Assembly (NCBI RefSeq): GCF_014200175.1
Contig: NZ_JACHBD010000014.1
Location: 62,001 to 126,000 of the forward strand
Direction: 5' to 3'
Length of the DNA: 64,000 nt
DNA from: Rhizobium lentis
GTDB taxonomy: Bacteria > Pseudomonadota > Alphaproteobacteria > Rhizobiales > Rhizobiaceae
A program made the position numbers and the translations under genes. A model generated the notes under the pieces. It made no database searches. It was not told the DNA's origin and saw only the letters and a program-made list of their open reading frames with translations. Shown piece by piece: positions 34,351 to 42,084 of the stretch. Each line of letters starts with the position of its first letter. The stretch's first letter is position 1.

Positions 34351-35520
34351 TTACTTCTTCGGGCGCCAGGCCAGCGGATCTTCCGGGCGCTCGAAGTACT
34401 GTGCTGCTACGTCCGCGGGCCACCATGCGTCGCCCTTGGGCTCGATCCACGCCGTGGAGTTCGGATCGCAATCTTCCGGAATTGCTTCCTTCACATCGTC
34501 GATCGTGTAGGGAAGAGCCGGTCGCAGGATCGACTGGATCTTCGGCCCCTGGCCTTGGAGTGTCCTCATCATCACGTCCCACACCAGGCGAGCATCGGCC
34601 CGCGGCGGCCAGAAATGGAAGCTCTGGCTGATGAAGTCGGGATTGTTGCGCCAATAGCACGCCGCCGACGCCTCGCCGCCGAGGACGATTGGCATCATGT
34701 CGCGCCCGGACTGCTGGACCGCGTTGACGACACCGTTTTCCGACGCCGACTGGACCAGGATACCTGCGATTTCGGTAGGGTTGGTCGCGAGGAATTTCTG
34801 GACTTCGACCTGGGCGACCTGATCGGTCCACTTGCCAGCGACATCGCCCACGACGGTGATGTCCTTATACTCGTCGAACGCCTTCTTGGCACCGACATTG
34901 AAGCTGTCGGACGATGCGAAGCCCGGGATGCCTGAAACCGTCAGGACGTTGCCCTTACCGCCGATTTCCTCCGCCAGCCATTTCGCGGCCGTGTAACCGC
35001 CCTGGGTGTTGTTTTCGGTCGCATTGATCGCGTAGGGCGATGTCACGTAACCCGAGAAGGAGAAAACCGGAACGCCCTTGGAATGCGCGTATTCGATGGT
35101 CTGGTTGATGGCCGTCACGTTCGAGCAGCAGATGATGATGGCATCGACGCCGTCGTCGACCATCTGGCGCATCTGCTGGATTTGCGTCGCGTCCTTCAGG
35201 TCGGACTGCGTGACGACAAGGTCAGATACCAGTCCAGCCTCCTTGTATTTGGGAAGCAGAACCTCGTTCATTTCAGTGAGGATCTGGGCACGCCACGTGT
35301 TGCCGGCATAAGTGGACGCGTAGCCGATTTTCCACGGCGGCGGCCGCTTCGCCACAAAATCCTTGAGCGGCGTACCGCCGAGGGGAATTGCCGGGTCCAC
35401 GAGCTGGTAAAGCTGCTTCTGGTCCGGTGGTAGCGAGTCTAAGCCGTCCGCGAATGCGGCGGTGGTCATCAGGCCTAGCCCGATGATCACGCTCAATGCG
35501 GTGTAAACCTTCTTCAGCAT
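34351..35520 (-). CDS. Sugar-type ABC transporter substrate-binding protein (second importer)
   Basis: ATG 35520 behind GGGGAGGAGA gives a 389-residue protein with a signal peptide (YTALSVIIGLGLMTTAAFA). The mature protein has a type 1 periplasmic-binding fold with QMRQMVDDGVDAIIICCSN near residue 115 and ATENNTQGGYTAAKWLAEE. It is the close paralogue of the orphan protein at 18268-19437. It is encoded between the monooxygenase and the aminotransferase, with hairpins on both sides, and should feed the ATPase and permeases at 28.6-32.1 kb. The ligand is probably the monooxygenase substrate or a precursor. Confidence 0.9.
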   Translation of the reverse strand: MLKKVYTALSVIIGLGLMTTAAFADGLDSLPPDQKQLYQLVDPAIPLGGTPLKDFVAKRPPPWKIGYASTYAGNTWRAQILTEMNEVLLPKYKEAGLVSDLVVTQSDLKDATQIQQMRQMVDDGVDAIIICCSNVTAINQTIEYAHSKGVPVFSFSGYVTSPYAINATENNTQGGYTAAKWLAEEIGGKGNVLTVSGIPGFASSDSFNVGAKKAFDEYKDITVVGDVAGKWTDQVAQVEVQKFLATNPTEIAGILVQSASENGVVNAVQQSGRDMMPIVLGGEASAACYWRNNPDFISQSFHFWPPRADARLVWDVMMRTLQGQGPKIQSILRPALPYTIDDVKEAIPEDCDPNSTAWIEPKGDAWWPADVAAQYFERPEDPLAWRPKK

Positions 35521-35619
35521 GTGTAGGGTCTCCTCCCCTTCGTACATCCGCTACAGCAGTCGACGCCGTTGGCGTCGAGCCACGGAATTGGTGAAACGTG
35601 TTTCGATTTCGGATTGGTG

Positions 35620-35640
35620 GCGGGCGGCTTAGCCGCCCGC
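35620..35640 (-). terminator. Stem-loop between monooxygenase and binding-protein genes
   Basis: GCGGGCGGC and GCCGCCCGC form a nine-pair stem with a 3-base TTA loop, just after the monooxygenase stop. No T-run follows on the minus strand, so it is more likely an RNA-processing or stabilising element than a full stop. Confidence 0.6.
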
Positions 35641-35647
35641 GGAACGG

Positions 35648-36772
35648 TCAGTTCCTGAGGCCAGCCTGTTTCAGCAGGGGCATGACGCGGTCGTTGAAGA
35701 ACGGCAGTTCTTCGTTGTAGTCGACCATTGTGAGAAGCGCGCCGTCGACGCCCGTATTGCTCAACGCGACGAGCTTGTCGGCGACCTGTTCCGGCGTTCC
35801 GACGATCGGGTAGCCGCCCCAGCCAGCGATAAAGCGCTCCTTGAACTTCTGGTACATCTCCGCCGAGTGGTTCTGTGACTGAACCTGGAGAACCTCGCAG
35901 ATGTTTTCGCAGGCTTCCCAATCGCCCTTCTGGTTCACGTAGTAGTCATAGTAGTCCCGGGCTTCCTTTTCGGTCTCGCGAACGACGACCGGGCACGCGG
36001 TGAAGGTTCCGAGTTCGCGCTTGTATTCCTCGCGAGCCAGTTCCTTCACCTTCTTCACCCAGGCTGCGCCCGATTCCATGTCCTGCATGAAGCCGAAGTT
36101 GAAGTCGCAGAACTTCGCGGTGAAGTGCAGGCCCTTGCCCGAGGAGCCGGCGCAGATGAGGACCGGGCGGCCCGTCTCCTTGTTATAGGGCTTCGGCTCG
36201 CTGAACGCGTCTTTCACCTTGAGGAACTGGCCGTCATAGGTGACGCCGTTCTTCTTCCACAAGGTGTCAACGATTTCCATCCATTCCGTGGCATATTCGT
36301 AGCGGGTGTCGTGTTCCATCATCGGAACGCCGAACATCTCCATTTCCGGGGTAAACCAACCCGTCACCAGGTTCAGGCCGTATCGGCCCTTCGAAATATT
36401 GTCGATAGTCGTCGCCATCTTCGTCGCGACGATCGGGTTCAGGGTCGGGATATGCGTCGTCGAGAAAAACTGCAGCTTCGTGGTCACGGCAGCCAGGGCC
36501 GCGGCCCACGTGAACGTGTCCATGTTCACGCCGTTGAAGTTCGTCGGCCCGCCGAAACCGCGCCACCGGGCGATCGGCACCATGCATTCCCACCCGGCCG
36601 CTTCGAGCTTTTTGGCAATTTCGACATTGTGTTCGAAAGTCGGTTCGAACGTTGATTCCGCGGTGGTGATGGCGCAAGCGCTCGAACAATTTGTTCCAAA
36701 TACGCCAAGCTTCAGCTTGTTGCCGTTAAACATAGGGTTTCCGGCGGCGCGGAAATCATCGCTGGTCGTCAT
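35648..36772 (-). CDS. RutA-like luciferase-family flavin monooxygenase
   Basis: ATG 36772 behind GGAGGAGAC gives 374 residues. The luciferase-like TIM barrel has the landmarks seen in RutA: RWRGFGGPTNFNG near residue 69, TTIDNISKGRYGLNLVTGW near 120, and VLICAGSSGKGLHFTAKFCD near 205. RutA uses reduced FMN and oxygen to cleave the pyrimidine ring, and relatives (DszA type) cleave C-S bonds or dechlorinate. The rest of the rut pathway is absent here, so the substrate is probably not uracil. Reduced flavin could come from either of two reductases in the same operon. It is likely the key ring- or amide-opening enzyme of this cluster. Confidence 0.88.
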   Translation of the reverse strand: MTTSDDFRAAGNPMFNGNKLKLGVFGTNCSSACAITTAESTFEPTFEHNVEIAKKLEAAGWECMVPIARWRGFGGPTNFNGVNMDTFTWAAALAAVTTKLQFFSTTHIPTLNPIVATKMATTIDNISKGRYGLNLVTGWFTPEMEMFGVPMMEHDTRYEYATEWMEIVDTLWKKNGVTYDGQFLKVKDAFSEPKPYNKETGRPVLICAGSSGKGLHFTAKFCDFNFGFMQDMESGAAWVKKVKELAREEYKRELGTFTACPVVVRETEKEARDYYDYYVNQKGDWEACENICEVLQVQSQNHSAEMYQKFKERFIAGWGGYPIVGTPEQVADKLVALSNTGVDGALLTMVDYNEELPFFNDRVMPLLKQAGLRN

Positions 36773-36803
36773 ATTGAAGTCTCCTCCACAGAGTTGGTCT
36801 GTT

Positions 36804-36821
36804 CCCGGCCCGAAGGCCGGG
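36804..36821 (-). terminator. Stem-loop between the CMD-like and monooxygenase genes
   Basis: CCCGGCC and GGCCGGG form a seven-pair stem closed by CGAA, seven bases after the CMD-like stop. It has no T-run and probably tunes the operon rather than ending transcription. Confidence 0.5.
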
Positions 36822-36828
36822 GCACCGA

Positions 36829-37248
36829 TTAGATGCCCATGTCCTCGAAGACTTCCTGTGCGACGCGGAAGCTGTCGATCGCCGCGGGCACGCCGCAATA
36901 GATCGCGACCTGAAGGAAAACTTCACGAAGCTCGTCCTTGCTGAGGCCGTTATTGATCGCGCCGCGAACGTGCAGCTTCAACTCGTGGGGGCGGTTAAGG
37001 GCGGAAATCATGCCCAGATTAAGAAGGCTGCGTGAACGGCGGTCGAGGCCGGGCCTGTTCCAGATCTCGTTCCAGCAATATTCGGTGACAAGCTCCTGCA
37101 TCGGCCAGTTGAACTCGGTCGCCTTGTTTACCGAAGCGTCTACATATGCACCGCCAAGAACCTCCCGACGGGTCTGCAGACCCTTCTCGAACCGTTCACT
37201 GACGGGACGCCCATTCACTTGCGATTTCACATCGGTGGCAATAGTCAC
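36829..37248 (-). CDS. Carboxymuconolactone-decarboxylase-like protein
   Basis: GTG at 37248 with AGGAG eight bases upstream gives 139 residues. The CMD fold is recognised from SLLNLGMISALNRPHELKLH and GLSKDELREVFLQVAIYCG, as in PcaC-type proteins and not in AhpD, because no CxxC pair is present. PcaC decarboxylates gamma-carboxymuconolactone in aromatic ring breakdown; CMD-like proteins in other clusters act on related lactones or keto acids. It lies between the flavin reductase and the monooxygenase genes, so it may act on the product of ring opening. Confidence 0.87.
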   Translation of the reverse strand: MTIATDVKSQVNGRPVSERFEKGLQTRREVLGGAYVDASVNKATEFNWPMQELVTEYCWNEIWNRPGLDRRSRSLLNLGMISALNRPHELKLHVRGAINNGLSKDELREVFLQVAIYCGVPAAIDSFRVAQEVFEDMGI

Positions 37249-37321
37249 GGATCAAACTCCTCATTATCGGCCGAAAGGCATTTGGGGGATGTCAAAGGCC
37301 GAAAAAGCTCGGCCAAACGTT

Positions 37322-37831
37322 TCAGGCGGCAGCATCGATCAGCGCTGCCGATCGAACCAATTTCCCGTCCTCGTAGAGGAGCGGGGCAATATTCTCGATA
37401 AACCGGGCCTCGATGACTTCGCCGAGAACGACGTCATGGGTGCCGACGGTAACGGCGGAGTTGAGGCTGCAAACGAATGCGGCCTGGGCGTCGCCAAGGA
37501 TGGGAACTCCGCCAGCCGTGATCCACTCACCATGCGCGAACCTCTCCTCTCCCTTCAGTTTTCCACTGAACAGCGGAACCAAAGGCGCATGGCTAAGATG
37601 CAGCATGTTGACCGCGAATTTTCCCGTAAGCTTGAGTGGGCCGCTGATCGAAGCAGATTGGTTGATGCAAACCAGGAGGGTCGGCGGGTCAGCCGTCACC
37701 GACTGGACGGCGGTTGCGGCCATGCCGTAACGGGCACCTTCCCATTCCGTTGTGATCAGGCAAATTGTCGATGTGAACCGGCGCAAAGCGGTCTTGAACG
37801 CCGCTTGCGCTGCTATTTCAGCACCAGCCAT
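37322..37831 (-). CDS. Flavin reductase (HpaC/RutF type)
   Basis: The 169-residue protein has the split-barrel flavin-reductase pattern: TSTICLITTEWEGARYGMAAT near residue 20, then SVTADPPTLLVCINQSAS, and GKFAVNMLHLSH. Such enzymes supply reduced FMN or FAD to a partner monooxygenase. GGGGAGGTAACC precedes the ATG. It is the first gene of the minus-strand catabolic operon and lies 36 bp from a complete operator. It probably serves the RutA-like enzyme encoded two genes later. Confidence 0.9.
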   Translation of the reverse strand: MAGAEIAAQAAFKTALRRFTSTICLITTEWEGARYGMAATAVQSVTADPPTLLVCINQSASISGPLKLTGKFAVNMLHLSHAPLVPLFSGKLKGEERFAHGEWITAGGVPILGDAQAAFVCSLNSAVTVGTHDVVLGEVIEARFIENIAPLLYEDGKLVRSAALIDAAA

Positions 37832-37866
37832 GGTTACCTCCCCAAGTCATTCGATAGGCAAGATAA

Positions 37867-37890
37867 GCAGATTAGCAGACAATCTGTCAA
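37867..37890 (-). promoter_or_regulatory. Operator/promoter of the flavin monooxygenase operon
   Basis: On the minus strand the site reads TTGACAGATTGTCTGC and continues TAATCTGC. TTGACA is the -35 box, and CTTATC begins 17 bases later as a weak -10 candidate. The half-sites CAGATT and AATCTG are seven bases apart, as in the other copies. Confidence 0.78.
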
Positions 37891-37906
37891 CACGTTTTAT
37901 TCGTCA

Positions 37907-37929
37907 TTGACAGATTGTCTGCGAAAATG
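37907..37929 (+). promoter_or_regulatory. Operator/promoter of the SDR gene
   Basis: TTGACAGATTGTCTGCG with TTGACA as a -35 box lies 32 bp upstream of the SDR start. The right half-site is degenerate. Together with 37867-37890 it makes a divergent control region for two transcription units. Confidence 0.7.
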
Positions 37930-37960
37930 TTTTCTCGATACAGCGAAAGAGGAGACGATT

Positions 37961-38728
37961 ATGGATCTGGAATCGAAAGTATGTGTGGTGACCGGGGCTG
38001 GCAGCGGGATCGGGCGCGCAACAGCTGAACTGTTTGCGCGCCAGGGCGCTAAGGTTGGCGTCGTCGACGTCAACATCGATGCCGCACGAGACGTCGCCCG
38101 AGAAATGGGGACAAGTGCGATCGCGTTAAAGGCCGATGTGTCTTCCTCCGCCGAAGTAGAGGCGATGGTCAGGTCAGTTAAGGAAAAATGGGGGCGCATC
38201 GACGTTCTCGTCAACAACGCGGGGTTCGGAATGACCGGAAACGTCACGACCATCGCCGAATCCGACTGGGACCGGATCATGGCGGTGAACGTGAAGGGGA
38301 TATTCCTCTGCTCGAAATACGTGGTTCCCATTATGGCGGAACAGGGCAGCGGATCCATTATTAACACGACCTCATACACGGCCGTGTCAGCCATCGCTAA
38401 CCGCACGGCCTACGTGGCGTCGAAAGGCGCGATCTCGGCACTCACGAGAGCCATGGCACTGGACCACGCAAAAGACGGGATCCGCGTCAACGCTGTCGCC
38501 CCCGGAACGATCGACTCGCCCTATTTCACCAAGATTTTCGCCGAAGCGGCAGACCCGCAAGCCCTGCGGGAAGACTTCAACGCCCGTGCAGCCCTGCACC
38601 GGATGGGCGACCCGGAAGAGATCGCCGAGGCGATGCTTTTTCTCGCTTCGGACCGCTCGCGGTTTGCGACCGGAAGCACTCTCACCGTCGACGGAGGATC
38701 GTCGATCGGGAACCACTTGGTGCGCTAA
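37961..38728 (+). CDS. Short-chain dehydrogenase/reductase
   Basis: ATG 37961 behind GAGGAGACGATT gives 255 residues; the open frame far upstream is not coding. The classical SDR set is complete: TGAGSGIGRATAELFARQG at the N-terminus for NAD(P), DVLVNNAGFGMTG, a catalytic serine in INTTSYT, and YVASKGAISALTR with the Tyr-Lys pair. An aspartate after the second strand (VVDVN) favours NAD. It is the only plus-strand gene of the regulon core and probably oxidises or reduces a hydroxyl/keto intermediate of the pathway. Confidence 0.92.
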   Translation: MDLESKVCVVTGAGSGIGRATAELFARQGAKVGVVDVNIDAARDVAREMGTSAIALKADVSSSAEVEAMVRSVKEKWGRIDVLVNNAGFGMTGNVTTIAESDWDRIMAVNVKGIFLCSKYVVPIMAEQGSGSIINTTSYTAVSAIANRTAYVASKGAISALTRAMALDHAKDGIRVNAVAPGTIDSPYFTKIFAEAADPQALREDFNARAALHRMGDPEEIAEAMLFLASDRSRFATGSTLTVDGGSSIGNHLVR

Positions 38729-38746
38729 AGCACATGGGTGCTGATG

Positions 38747-38780
38747 GGTGCCTCCTTCTTGACCAAGGGGAGGCACCTTT
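38747..38780 (+). terminator. Rho-independent terminator after the SDR gene
   Basis: GGTGCCTCC pairs with GGAGGCACC (nine pairs) around a 13-base loop and is followed by TTT, 19 bases after the stop codon. It also faces the end of the alpha/beta hydrolase gene, so it could work on both strands. Confidence 0.7.
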
Positions 38781-39103
38781 ACTGTGGCAACTACATGTCG
38801 GAAACACAGAGGCCCGCGGCGGGAAGATAGAGATCACGCGCAAGGCTGCGTGATCAGGACCCTGCGATGAGACGCCGCTACGGCCTTTCTTAAACGCGTC
38901 GCCGCGCCTGATCCTTCACTCAGATATCGCAGGAATTTTCCCAATTTTTTACCGGAATTTCTCGGGAGCGTGAGGGATGCCGCCCGCGATGCCGGCTGTG
39001 TCATCGCCGGGACGCCAATTGCAAAGCCTCGGTAGGCGCCCGCCCACTTTCGCGTTCGATCGCCCGGCGTGCTGCACCGGGCGACCAGAGTCAGTCCGAC
39101 CGC
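38781..39103. other. Intergenic region between convergent genes
   Basis: The SDR gene and the hydrolase gene point towards each other across this 323-bp stretch. It holds no open frame with a motif. A further CG-rich inverted repeat around 39050-39090 (GCCCGGCGTG and CACCGGGCG) may end the hydrolase transcript. Confidence 0.4.
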
Positions 39104-40336
39104 TTAGCGCGCGGTTTGCCGGACAAACTCGAGCCCTTTTACAAGATAGCTCCGGAAGAAATTCGGGTGTTCGCACATGGGAAAGTGACCTAGACCGCCC
39201 ATGACGAGGTGGAGGCATCCCGGAATAAGTTCGGCGAGCTTGGCACCGTCGTCCGGAGTGGCTGAGTAGTCATAGTCGCCCGAGAGCAGCGCCACCGGGG
39301 TTCGCGATGGGTCAATACGGGGAGCTGTCACTGCTCCGTCGAACTCCTCGCTGTAGAAGGAAAGATCGCCTGGGTAAACTCCGGGTGCTCCCTGCGAATA
39401 GATCCAGCTTGACCTCCTGCGCTCCCCTGAGGGGCTAAGTGGGCTCATGATCCCTCTGACATACGCCGAGTTATGAAGTGAGCCGTGTACGTTTACGTTA
39501 TGCTGGTACGGGTTCCGGCGTCCCTTGGAGCGGAAAGGTGGCTCGATCGCCACGATCCCGAGGACATGCTCCGGCCGTTCCGCGGCGAGAACCAGCGACA
39601 TAGCCGCGCCCATGGACCCACCCGCGACAATCGCCTTTTCGCGAACGACCTGTTCGAGTATGGCCGTGCACCATTTCAGGTACAGCGATGCCGTGAGCTT
39701 GTAGGGTGCTCCATCCCATGTCAGCGGCGGCATGGACCGACCGTGGAATGGTAGGTCAACCGCGATCAGCCTGTAGGTTTTCGCAAGCTCGGTGTCCGCC
39801 AGTTGAGGAATGAATTGACGGCTATCCGCTCCGGCGGTGTGAAGAAACAGGACCGGCACCCCTTCGCCTGCTTCTTCGTAATATATTTCATGGGGGACGT
39901 CATCGATATCGACGACGGCATACTGCCCCCGGATTTGACGCAGGTCGCGTTGAGCATGCTCCGCTTTCATCTCGGGGGACGCAACGACGAGCTCGAACAC
40001 CCGCTCCAGAGCCGGGCGTGCTTTCGCAAGGGCGAGCGGTGAGCCGGCGATCTCGAAGAGAGGATTTGCAAGCTGCAACGCTGTGAAGGAGTGAAAGGTG
40101 GCGGGCGGCGGCGTCATTAGAACCTGCTCCCAGGCGTCCGCAGTGGCCCTCACTGTCACCTGGGGATCATCGCTTTCCCCCGAGATCGCCGCGCCGCCTT
40201 CAGCGAAATTGAGGGCGATCACCTGATCGCCGACGTAGAAGGCGATGTCCATTGTCAGGTCCGGAGTGAGCCGGGGCAATTCCGGATCCCCAAGAGCCTC
40301 CGCCATGCGGGACCGCAATTCATTAAAAGTGCCCAA
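39104..40336 (-). CDS. Alpha/beta hydrolase with N-terminal SCP2-like domain
   Basis: TTG at 40336 behind GGGAGG is preferred, giving about 410 residues. Residues ~10-125 look like an SCP2 sterol-carrier-like domain (DLTMDIAFYVGDQVIALNF, then PQVTVRATADAWEQVL). The remainder is an alpha/beta hydrolase with VPVLFLHTAGADSRQF for the oxyanion region, VAGGSMGAAMSLVLA as the nucleophile elbow (serine), and GLGHFPMCEHP with the likely catalytic histidine. It probably hydrolyses an ester, lactone or C-C bond of a hydrophobic intermediate, with the SCP2 part helping to hold the ligand. It has its own operator at 40401-40424. Confidence 0.85.
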   Translation of the reverse strand: MGTFNELRSRMAEALGDPELPRLTPDLTMDIAFYVGDQVIALNFAEGGAAISGESDDPQVTVRATADAWEQVLMTPPPATFHSFTALQLANPLFEIAGSPLALAKARPALERVFELVVASPEMKAEHAQRDLRQIRGQYAVVDIDDVPHEIYYEEAGEGVPVLFLHTAGADSRQFIPQLADTELAKTYRLIAVDLPFHGRSMPPLTWDGAPYKLTASLYLKWCTAILEQVVREKAIVAGGSMGAAMSLVLAAERPEHVLGIVAIEPPFRSKGRRNPYQHNVNVHGSLHNSAYVRGIMSPLSPSGERRRSSWIYSQGAPGVYPGDLSFYSEEFDGAVTAPRIDPSRTPVALLSGDYDYSATPDDGAKLAELIPGCLHLVMGGLGHFPMCEHPNFFRSYLVKGLEFVRQTAR

Positions 40337-40400
40337 AGCAACCTCCCTGTTCGAACGAGCGCCAGGCCGCACGCGTCGGCACCGCCATGACTTCGAATAA

Positions 40401-40424
40401 GCAGATTATCAGACAATCTGTCAA
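40401..40424 (-). promoter_or_regulatory. Operator/promoter of the SCP2-hydrolase gene
   Basis: On the minus strand TTGACAGATTGTCTGA is followed by TAATCTGC. TTGACA serves as -35, with CTTATT 17 bases downstream. Half-sites CAGATT and AATCTG are complete. The site lies in the 109-bp gap after the regulator gene. Confidence 0.78.
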
Positions 40425-40445
40425 TACCGGCTGTTGCCGCTTCCT

Positions 40446-41135
40446 TTAATCGCCGTCGTTTTCGGAGGTTTTACGAAGGTAGTCCAGTGCGACCTTAGCC
40501 GCCATGTCGATGTGGTACTTGCAGGCTGCGGCGGCTTTCGCTCCGTTTCGGTCAGTAATGGCCGCAGCGATCTCCTTTATCTCTTCCACACTGTGGTTCA
40601 AGCGCCCCGGCTGCGTCATCGAGGTCATGCGCAGGAGAGTCACCCGATTGTGGAGCGATGTCAGCATTTGCTTGACGAAGACGTTTCCACTCCCTTGCAT
40701 CAGGCAATCGTAAAACGCGGTTTTCGCCTTGATGAGCCTGCTCCCACCGCCGCTTTCCGCCGCTTCCGCAAACTCAGCAACCGCCTCATTGAGTGTATGG
40801 ATATCCTGGGCGGTTCCGTTTTCAGCGAATTCCTTTCCGGCATAGCTCTCTAGCAAAGCCCTGACGCTGTAGAGCTGAGCGGCTTCTTCGTAAGTGATAG
40901 TGCTGACGACGGGACCGCGGTGCGGATAGCTGGTAATGAGGCCCTCGGCCTCGAGTTGTCGAAGCGCCTCGCGGATTGATGTCCGTCCTACACCGATCGA
41001 CTCGCAGAGTTCTCGCTCAACGAGGCGCTGACCCGGCTTGAAACGGCCGCTTGATATCGCCTGCCGCAGTTTATCTTCTACCTGAGTGCGCAATGTGGCA
41101 CTCTGTCGTGCAATCTGTAAATCCATATCACCCAT
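40446..41135 (-). CDS. GntR-family regulator with FCD domain
   Basis: The protein of about 229 residues has an N-terminal winged helix: LRQAISSGRFKPGQRLVERE, then LCESIGVGRTSIREALRQLE and GLITSYPHRGPVV. An all-helical FCD effector domain follows, with metal-binding histidines in LLRMTSMTQPGRLNHSVEEI and CKYHIDMA. FadR-subfamily members usually repress catabolic genes until a pathway acid or intermediate binds. ATG 41135 is used; TTG 41144 and ATG 41126 are alternatives. It sits in the middle of the operator-bearing genes and has a perfect TTGTC-T-GACAA palindrome upstream, so it is the best candidate controller of the regulon and of itself. Confidence 0.9.
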   Translation of the reverse strand: MGDMDLQIARQSATLRTQVEDKLRQAISSGRFKPGQRLVERELCESIGVGRTSIREALRQLEAEGLITSYPHRGPVVSTITYEEAAQLYSVRALLESYAGKEFAENGTAQDIHTLNEAVAEFAEAAESGGGSRLIKAKTAFYDCLMQGSGNVFVKQMLTSLHNRVTLLRMTSMTQPGRLNHSVEEIKEIAAAITDRNGAKAAAACKYHIDMAAKVALDYLRKTSENDGD

Positions 41136-41219
41136 TGGATCCAAAAGTCCGTTTTACCAAGGCCGAAAGCGGCCGTGCAAGTCATGGTACTATATGGTGG
41201 GTTATCCTGATGAGACAAC

Positions 41220-41237
41220 CCGATTGTCTGACAAAAG
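41220..41237 (-). promoter_or_regulatory. Operator upstream of the GntR/FCD regulator gene
   Basis: The perfect palindrome TTGTCTGACAA lies at 41224-41234. It fits the TNGTNNNACNA pattern known for FadR-subfamily sites and shares TTGTCTG with all other copies. It lies about 90 bp upstream of the regulator start. A promoter with TTGTCT (41212-41217 region, minus strand) and ATATAG 17 bases on is plausible, giving autoregulation. Confidence 0.7.
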
Positions 41238-41286
41238 CGAAGAACGCCGCAGCTTTATCTCTTACCGGACATTCCACGCGTCCCCA

Positions 41287-42063
41287 TTACCGTAGAACCT
41301 TTGCAAAAGCGAGATCGGGTGACAGCGATGGAAAACCCGTCAGGACTGCGGGATCATGGCCTGGAACAAGTAATCCGGACGGTCCTGATAGTTCACGGAG
41401 CGTTCGGTATCCCTCCAGTACGTCGGCGTAATCGGCAAAAAGCGGAAAGACGTCGTCATGCTCCAGATAGCGTTGAAAATGGAGTGCGTCCGATGCGATG
41501 ACGACGACTTCATCGCCATCGTCCAGCCTCACGACCTGAAGGCCTTTGGAATGACCGCCGACGAGATGGATGGTGAGTCCCTCCATAATCTCGCCGTTCC
41601 CGTCGTGGAAGCGCATCCTGCCGGAAAACGTCAGGCGGACCGCATCAACGACGGCGTCCACTGCAAAGGGACGCCGAAGACGATCATGGCACATGCATCG
41701 TCCTGTACCGTAGGCCATCTCCCGATCCTGCAAGTGGAACAGGGCTTTGGGGAAGTCCACAAGGTTTCCCGCGTGATCATAGTGGAGATGCGTGATGACG
41801 ACGTCGGTAATGGACGATGCGGAAATCCCGAGCTGGCGAAGCGCCTCGACCGGATGGATCAACATGGTCCTCCCGCGCCTTTCAGCCTCCTGCGGGCTAA
41901 ACCCGGTGTCAACCAGGATCAGACGTTCACCATGGCGGATCAACCAGACGAAATACTCGATCCTGCCCGGGGCGTCGTGGGGATCTCCTGCTTCCAGGCC
42001 GAGTTCGCTAACGGGCCGAACCGCAGTGCCGTAATGTATCGCCAGGACTTTCCAGTCGTTCAA
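41287..42063 (-). CDS. Metallo-beta-lactamase-fold hydrolase (lactonase-like)
   Basis: TTG at 42063 with AAGGAG six bases upstream gives 258 residues. The metal site reads THLHYDHAGN (HxHxDH) near residue 93. A further histidine is in LVGGHSKGLQV, an aspartate in ASDALHF, and the C-terminal PGHDP is typical of AHL-lactonase-type members. It probably opens a lactone or related ester. No signal peptide is seen, so it acts in the cytoplasm. It is the last gene of the 44115-41287 operon, with an alcohol dehydrogenase and another metallo-hydrolase upstream. Confidence 0.87.
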   Translation of the reverse strand: MNDWKVLAIHYGTAVRPVSELGLEAGDPHDAPGRIEYFVWLIRHGERLILVDTGFSPQEAERRGRTMLIHPVEALRQLGISASSITDVVITHLHYDHAGNLVDFPKALFHLQDREMAYGTGRCMCHDRLRRPFAVDAVVDAVRLTFSGRMRFHDGNGEIMEGLTIHLVGGHSKGLQVVRLDDGDEVVVIASDALHFQRYLEHDDVFPLFADYADVLEGYRTLRELSGPSGLLVPGHDPAVLTGFPSLSPDLAFAKVLR

Positions 42064-42084
42064 ATTCTCGCTCCTTCCGCAGGC

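Noticed and set aside
36938..38728. A 596-codon plus-strand frame ending in the SDR gene
   Set aside because: Only the part from 37961 has SDR sequence and a ribosome site; the upstream part runs antisense to the flavin reductase gene and across two operators.
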